This document shows, in pieces, positions 5,659 through 8,651 of a DNA stretch of 8,651 bases. The notes below the pieces were generated by a model. It worked only from the letters and a program-made list of their open reading frames with translations. It was not told where the DNA came from and did no database searches. The stretch spans positions 1-8,651 of the forward strand of contig CAXUEX010000121.1 in the NCBI GenBank assembly GCA_964250215.1, in the 5' to 3' direction. The stretch is from DAIDJM01 sp964250215 (GTDB taxonomy: Bacteria; Pseudomonadota; Alphaproteobacteria; Acetobacterales; Acetobacteraceae). The translations under genes were made by a program, and so were the position numbers. Position 1 is the first letter of the stretch. Each line of letters opens with the position of its first letter.

Positions 5659-6947
5659 CACGGCTTCTCCATCGGCTTCGCCGCCGCACCCGCCGGCAGC
5701 GCGCCGCCGCCACCCGATCCCGGCCCGTGCCAATCCGCCAGCACCGGACGGCTGATGCTCTCCGGCAGCGGCAGCGGCTTTTCCACCAGTCCCAGAAACG
5801 GCAGCGCCGCGAAATGCAGAAAATACCAGGCCGTGCCCACGCGCCCGAGTATGATCCAGATGCCTTGCGGATGGTGTGCGCCCACCGCCCCCAGCAGGAA
5901 CATGTCGGCCACCAGCACCAGCATCATCGCCCGATAGATCGGCCGGAACCGCGCGCTGCGCACCGGCGACGTATCCAGCCACGGCAGGATGAACCACACC
6001 AGGATGCTGCCGAACATGCACAGCACGCCCAGCAGCTTGTCCGGCACCGAGCGCAGGATCGCGTAGTACGGCAGGAAATACCATTCCGGCACGATCGCGG
6101 ATGGCGTCTGCAACGGATTGGCGAGAATGTAATTGTCCGGCTCGCCGAAGAAATTCGGCATGAAGAACACGATGATCGCGAAGATCAGCAGGTAGGCGCA
6201 CATGCCCACGCTGTCCTTCGCCGTGTAGTAGGGATGGAACGGCACCGTGTCCTGCTCGCTCTTCACGTCGATGCCCAACGGGTTGTTGCTGCCGGTGATG
6301 TGCAGCGCCACAACGTGCAGAAACACCACGCCGGTGATCACGAACGGCAGCAGATAATGCAGGCTGAAGAACCGGTTCAGCGTTGGGTCGGAAACCGAAA
6401 AGCCGCCCCACAGCAGCGTCACGATCCAGTTGCCCACCAGCGGAATGGCGGAAAACAAATTCGTGATCACGGTGGCGCCCCAGTAGCTCATCTGCCCCCA
6501 CGGCAGCACGTAGCCCATGAAGGCGGTGGCCATCAGCAGCAGGAACAGCGTCACGCCCGTCATCCACAGCAGCTCCCGCGGCGCCTTGTAGCTGCCGTAG
6601 TACATGCCGCGAAAAATATGGATGTAGATCACGGCGAAGAACATGCTGGCGCCGTTCATGTGCACGTAGCGCAGCAACCAGCCATAATTCACGTCGCGCA
6701 TGATGCGCTGCACGCTGTCGAACGCATGGTTGGCGCTGGGATCGTAGTTCATCGCCAGGAACACGCCCGTGGCGATCATGATCATCAGGTTGATCGTCGC
6801 CAGCGCGCCGAAATTCCAGAAGTAGTTGAAGTTCTTCGGCGTCGGGAACGAGCCGTATTCCTTCGACATCAACGTCAGCAGCGGCAGCCGCGCGTCGATC
6901 CAGTTCAGCACCGGGTTCTTCAGTTCGCTCTTGTGCAGGCCGGCCAT
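5658..6947 (-). CDS. petB: Cytochrome b of the bc1 complex
   Basis: Cytochrome b is the membrane core of ubiquinol:cytochrome c reductase, carrying both b hemes and the Qo and Qi quinone sites. The 429-residue protein has about eight membrane helices. The four heme ligands are His96 and His110 (RYVHMNGA, IYIHIFRG) and His197 and His211 (FFSLHYLLPF, VFLHVVALH). The spacing of 14 in both pairs is that of bc1 rather than b6. The Qo-site PEWY is at 287-290 in PSAIVPEWYFLPYY, and GYVLPWGQMSYWGATVIT (145-162) is typical of the family. The tail after 400 is a Gly/Ala-rich extension ending in KPMEKP. The ATG at 6947 is supported by GAAGGA six bases upstream. petC follows with a 1-bp overlap. No Rieske gene (petA) precedes it; the upstream neighbour is divergent hemF. 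The symbol could equally be fbcB. Confidence 0.96.
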   Translation of the reverse strand: MAGLHKSELKNPVLNWIDARLPLLTLMSKEYGSFPTPKNFNYFWNFGALATINLMIMIATGVFLAMNYDPSANHAFDSVQRIMRDVNYGWLLRYVHMNGASMFFAVIYIHIFRGMYYGSYKAPRELLWMTGVTLFLLLMATAFMGYVLPWGQMSYWGATVITNLFSAIPLVGNWIVTLLWGGFSVSDPTLNRFFSLHYLLPFVITGVVFLHVVALHITGSNNPLGIDVKSEQDTVPFHPYYTAKDSVGMCAYLLIFAIIVFFMPNFFGEPDNYILANPLQTPSAIVPEWYFLPYYAILRSVPDKLLGVLCMFGSILVWFILPWLDTSPVRSARFRPIYRAMMLVLVADMFLLGAVGAHHPQGIWIILGRVGTAWYFLHFAALPFLGLVEKPLPLPESISRPVLADWHGPGSGGGGALPAGAAAKPMEKP

Positions 6948-6985
6948 GGGCGATCCTTCGGGGGGTCAGCGCTCGAATCCGGCCT

Positions 6986-7014
6986 CTATTAAGGGCGGCT
7001 TTCCGGGTCCGCAA
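6986..7014 (-). promoter_or_regulatory. Candidate promoter for petB-petC-mtnP
   Basis: On the minus strand TTGCGG (7014-7009) and TAATAG (6991-6986) are separated by 17 bases, about 40 bases upstream of the petB ATG. The -35 matches the sigma-70 consensus at four of six positions, the -10 only weakly. Spacing and position are good and the sequence is unusually A/T-rich for this gap, but the call is tentative. Confidence 0.3.
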
Positions 7015-7063
7015 TCCGCCCGGCCGCACCGCGGCAAGGCTTTCCCCTCCCCGGCACCGCCGC

Positions 7064-7069
7064 CATAAT
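7064..7069 (+). promoter_or_regulatory. Candidate -10 element for a leaderless hemF message
   Basis: CATAAT (7064-7069) matches TATAAT at five of six positions and ends seven bases before the hemF ATG. Transcription would then begin at or next to the A of the start codon. No Shine-Dalgarno is visible before the ATG, which fits leaderless translation. The -35 position (7041-7046, TTTCCC) is poor, so an activator or a different sigma factor would be needed. Confidence 0.35.
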
Positions 7070-7076
7070 CGCCGCC

Positions 7077-7913
7077 ATGCACGAAACGCTGAAGCCCGCC
7101 GCCCAAACCTGGTTCGAGGGGCTGCGCGACCGCATCTGCGCCACCTTCGAAGCCATCGAGCGCGAACACGGCTCCGCAGCCGCCTTCGCCCGCACGCCCT
7201 GGCAGCGGCCCGAGGGCGGCGGCGGCACCATCGCCTTGTTGCACGGCGCCGTATTCGAGAAGGTCGGCGTGAACGTCTCCACCGTCGCGGGCGAGTTCAG
7301 TCCCGAATTCCGCGCCCAGATGCCCGGCGCCGCCGACGATCCCCGCTTCTGGGCCAGCGGCATCAGCCTGGTCGCCCACCCGCGCAACCCGCGCGTCCCC
7401 GCCGCGCACATGAACACCCGCATGTTGGTCACCACCGAAGGCTGGTTCGGCGGCGGCGGCGACATCACCCCCGCACGCCTCGAAGCGCCCGAATCGCTGG
7501 CCGATGCCGCCGACTTCCACGCCGCGTTCCGCGCCGCCTGCGACCGCCACGATCCCGCCTATTACCCGCGCTTCAAGGAATGGTGCGACCGCTACTTCTT
7601 CCTGCCCCACCGCGGCGAAACCCGCGGCCTGGGCGGCATCTTCTACGACCATTTCCATAGCGGCGACGCCACCGCCGATTTTGCGTTCACCCGCGACGTG
7701 GGCGAAGCTTTCCACGCCGGCTACAGCGCCATCGTTCGCCGCCGCGCCGCCGAGCCCTTCACCCCGGAAGACCGCGAACACCAGCTCATCCGCCGCGGCC
7801 GCTACGTGGAGTTCAACCTGCTCTACGACCGCGGCACGATCTTTGGCCTGAAGACCGGCGGCAACCCGGAAGCCATCCTGATGAGCCTCCCCCCCGAAGT
7901 CCGCTGGCCCTGA
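7077..7913 (+). CDS. hemF: Oxygen-dependent coproporphyrinogen III oxidase (HemF)
   Basis: HemF oxidatively decarboxylates coproporphyrinogen III to protoporphyrinogen IX with O2 in the cytosol, a late step of heme synthesis; the enzyme is normally a homodimer. The 278-residue product has FEKVGVNVSTVAGEF (60-74), FWASGISLVAHPRNPRVPAAHMNTRM (91-116), EGWFGGGGDITP (121-132), YYPRFKEWCDRYFFLPHRGETRGLGGIFYDHF (162-193) and GRYVEFNLLYDRGTIFGLKTGGNPEAILMSLPP (241-273). His101, His111, His148 and His178 align by spacing with the four conserved histidines I recall for E. coli HemF. The protein ends at EVRWP, without the 20-25 extra residues of the enterobacterial enzyme, which I believe is normal in alphaproteobacteria. 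The ATG at 7077 is the natural start though no Shine-Dalgarno precedes it. It is divergent from petB; both serve heme-dependent respiration. Confidence 0.96.
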   Translation: MHETLKPAAQTWFEGLRDRICATFEAIEREHGSAAAFARTPWQRPEGGGGTIALLHGAVFEKVGVNVSTVAGEFSPEFRAQMPGAADDPRFWASGISLVAHPRNPRVPAAHMNTRMLVTTEGWFGGGGDITPARLEAPESLADAADFHAAFRAACDRHDPAYYPRFKEWCDRYFFLPHRGETRGLGGIFYDHFHSGDATADFAFTRDVGEAFHAGYSAIVRRRAAEPFTPEDREHQLIRRGRYVEFNLLYDRGTIFGLKTGGNPEAILMSLPPEVRWP

Positions 7914-7920
7914 AAAAATC

Positions 7921-7935
7921 GTCGGTCCTCGGTCC
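7921..7935. repeat. Left heptamer repeat downstream of hemF
   Basis: TCGGTCC occurs twice in tandem (7922-7928, 7929-7935), starting eight bases after the hemF stop. The block 7921-7933 is complementary at 12 of 13 positions to 7998-8010, forming an inverted pair around a promoter. Confidence 0.7.
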
Positions 7936-7968
7936 TTCAAACGCGCCGCAAAGCTGGCCGCCTTTGTT

Positions 7969-7996
7969 TTGACACAGTCGCTCGCCCACCTATGCT
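7969..7996 (+). promoter_or_regulatory. Sigma-70-like promoter of the exported protein gene
   Basis: TTGACA (7969-7974) is a perfect -35 element, and TATGCT (7991-7996) matches the -10 consensus at four of six positions, with a 16-base spacer. Transcription would start at about 8002-8004, inside the right-hand heptamer array and about 30 bases before the TTG start. It is the clearest promoter in the window. Confidence 0.6.
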
Positions 7997-7997
7997 T

Positions 7998-8018
7998 ACC
8001 GACGACCGACGACCGATC
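7998..8018. repeat. Right heptamer repeat array over the predicted transcription start
   Basis: ACCGACG, ACCGACG and ACCGATC stand in tandem (7998-8004, 8005-8011, 8012-8018), beginning two bases after the -10 element. It is in opposite orientation to the TCGGTCC pair at 7922-7935. Its position at the predicted +1 makes an operator or a structured 5' leader possible. Confidence 0.7.
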
Positions 8019-8034
8019 AGGGGGGAAAAGCGCC

Positions 8035-8651
8035 TTGCCGAACGGTGCGAAGCTGCGCCGCCGTAGCCTGTTCCCGCTGCTCGCCGGCGCCGCCCTATCC
8101 GCCGGCGCGCGCGAAGCGGAGGCGCCAACCCTGCTGGTCGCCGGTCTGGCCGGCGGCGAACTGGCCACCTGGGCCGCGCTCCTGGCCCCCGCGCTGGCAT
8201 CCGAACTCACGGCCGCTGGCGAACTGCGCCTGCGCCACGTCGGCGGCCGCGACGGCGTCACCGGCCTCAATCAGTTCCAGGCCTGGGCCGAGCCGGACGG
8301 CGCTGCCGCCCTGCTCTTTCCAGGCGGAGCCGCGCTCGCCTGGCTCGCCAGTGACGATCGGGTGCGCTTCGATGCGTTCCGGCTCGTGCCCATGCTGGCC
8401 ATCACCTCGCCGGCGCTGCTGCTGTGGCGTGGCGCGGGCCAGCCGGCGCGCCGCCCGTTGCGCCTCGCCTGCCCCGCCGGCTCACGCGCCGCGCTGCCCG
8501 GATTGCTCGCGCTGCACCTGCTCGGCCACGAGGCGGAACTGGCGCGCGGCGGCGAGGATGAACTGCAAGCGGTGCTCGAAGGCACCGCCGACGCGGTGTT
8601 TCTGGCCGGCGAGAACGTGCCCGCCCGCGCGCTCGTCCTGCGCCGCGCCGG
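8035..8651 (+). CDS. Exported Bug/TctC-like solute-binding protein (partial, N-terminal 205 codons)
   Basis: An open frame runs from TTG 8035 off the end of the window. AGGGGGG (8019-8025) lies nine bases before the TTG and a good promoter lies upstream. The N-terminus (LRRRSLFPLLAGAALSAGA, residues 7-25) looks like a twin-arginine or Sec signal, so the product is probably periplasmic. The mature part begins PTLLVAGLAGGELATWAALLAPALA, then has HVGGRDGVTGLNQFQAW, EPDGAAALLFPGG and FDAFRLVPMLAITSPALLLWRG. The order of these segments resembles the tripartite tricarboxylate transporter binding proteins (Bug/TctC: GG near the first helix, PGAGG-like loop, PDG, then a P-x-A repeat), but the usual motif residues are only partly kept. 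No transporter membrane genes are visible here. Ligand unknown; a different periplasmic-binding fold is possible. Confidence 0.65.
   Translation, partial: MPNGAKLRRRSLFPLLAGAALSAGAREAEAPTLLVAGLAGGELATWAALLAPALASELTAAGELRLRHVGGRDGVTGLNQFQAWAEPDGAAALLFPGGAALAWLASDDRVRFDAFRLVPMLAITSPALLLWRGAGQPARRPLRLACPAGSRAALPGLLALHLLGHEAELARGGEDELQAVLEGTADAVFLAGENVPARALVLRRA

Noticed and set aside
5592..6992. 466-residue plus-strand open frame opposite petB and petC
   Set aside because: His/Gln/Arg-rich antisense product typical of the reverse of a hydrophobic gene; no domain.
5659..7029. Upstream extension of the petC frame to 707 residues, as a possible fusion
   Set aside because: The added part overlaps petB in another frame and is low-complexity; a signal peptide starts at 5658, so no fusion exists.
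7890..7935. Truncation of HemF at its C-terminus by the adjacent heptamer repeat
   Set aside because: The protein stops at VRWP, short of the enterobacterial tail, but I recall alphaproteobacterial HemF ending similarly. No remnant of the longer tail is visible in any frame after the stop.
7949..7966. CAAAG...CTTTG hairpin followed by TTTT as a hemF terminator
   Set aside because: Only a 5-bp mostly A/T stem, and the T run is part of the following -35 region; too weak to call.
6966..8270. 434-residue minus-strand open frame across hemF and the following gap
   Set aside because: Runs through a clear hemF, a promoter and repeats; Gly/Ala-rich without motifs.

Overview
The window is high-GC, densely coded DNA with strong third-position GC bias, which produces many long antisense open frames. 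The gene set and protein style suggest an alphaproteobacterium, most plausibly Acetobacteraceae/Rhodospirillales: a bc1-type cytochrome b followed by cytochrome c1, then MTA phosphorylase, with aerobic HemF alongside. This placement is inferred from gene content and remembered neighbourhoods, not from a search.

Layout. (1) Positions 1-1860, plus strand: the tail of an unidentified basic protein, then bioF and bioD overlapping by 4 bp, two consecutive late steps of biotin synthesis. (2) 1861-2527, plus strand: a small membrane-protein locus that looks frameshifted and internally deleted, coupled by a 4-bp overlap and a strong ribosome binding site to a 63-residue proline-rich ORF. (3) 2541-3908, plus strand: a family-2 glycosyltransferase with a DUF4214-like N-terminus. 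(4) 3941-6947, minus strand: petB, petC and mtnP (cytochrome b, cytochrome c1, MTA phosphorylase), apparently one transcription unit read leftward and converging on the glycosyltransferase. The Rieske gene normally found at the head of such operons is absent. (5) 7077-7913, plus strand: hemF, divergent from petB across 129 bp and possibly leaderless. (6) 7914-8034: an intergenic region with heptamer repeats on both sides of a good sigma-70-like promoter. (7) 8035-end: the first 205 codons of an exported, Bug/TctC-like protein that runs off the window.

Most genes are housekeeping: biotin, respiratory complex III, heme synthesis and methylthioadenosine salvage. HemF and complex III fit together because both serve heme-dependent aerobic respiration. 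The unusual signals are in the short non-coding gaps. These are period-7 tandem repeats at the 5' end of mtnP and around the promoter at 7969-7996, an mtnP reading frame with no ATG, GTG or TTG ahead of its phosphate-binding motif (a CTG with a good Shine-Dalgarno is the best start), and the broken membrane-protein gene after bioD. I saw no CRISPR array, tRNA, rRNA, insertion sequence or defence system.
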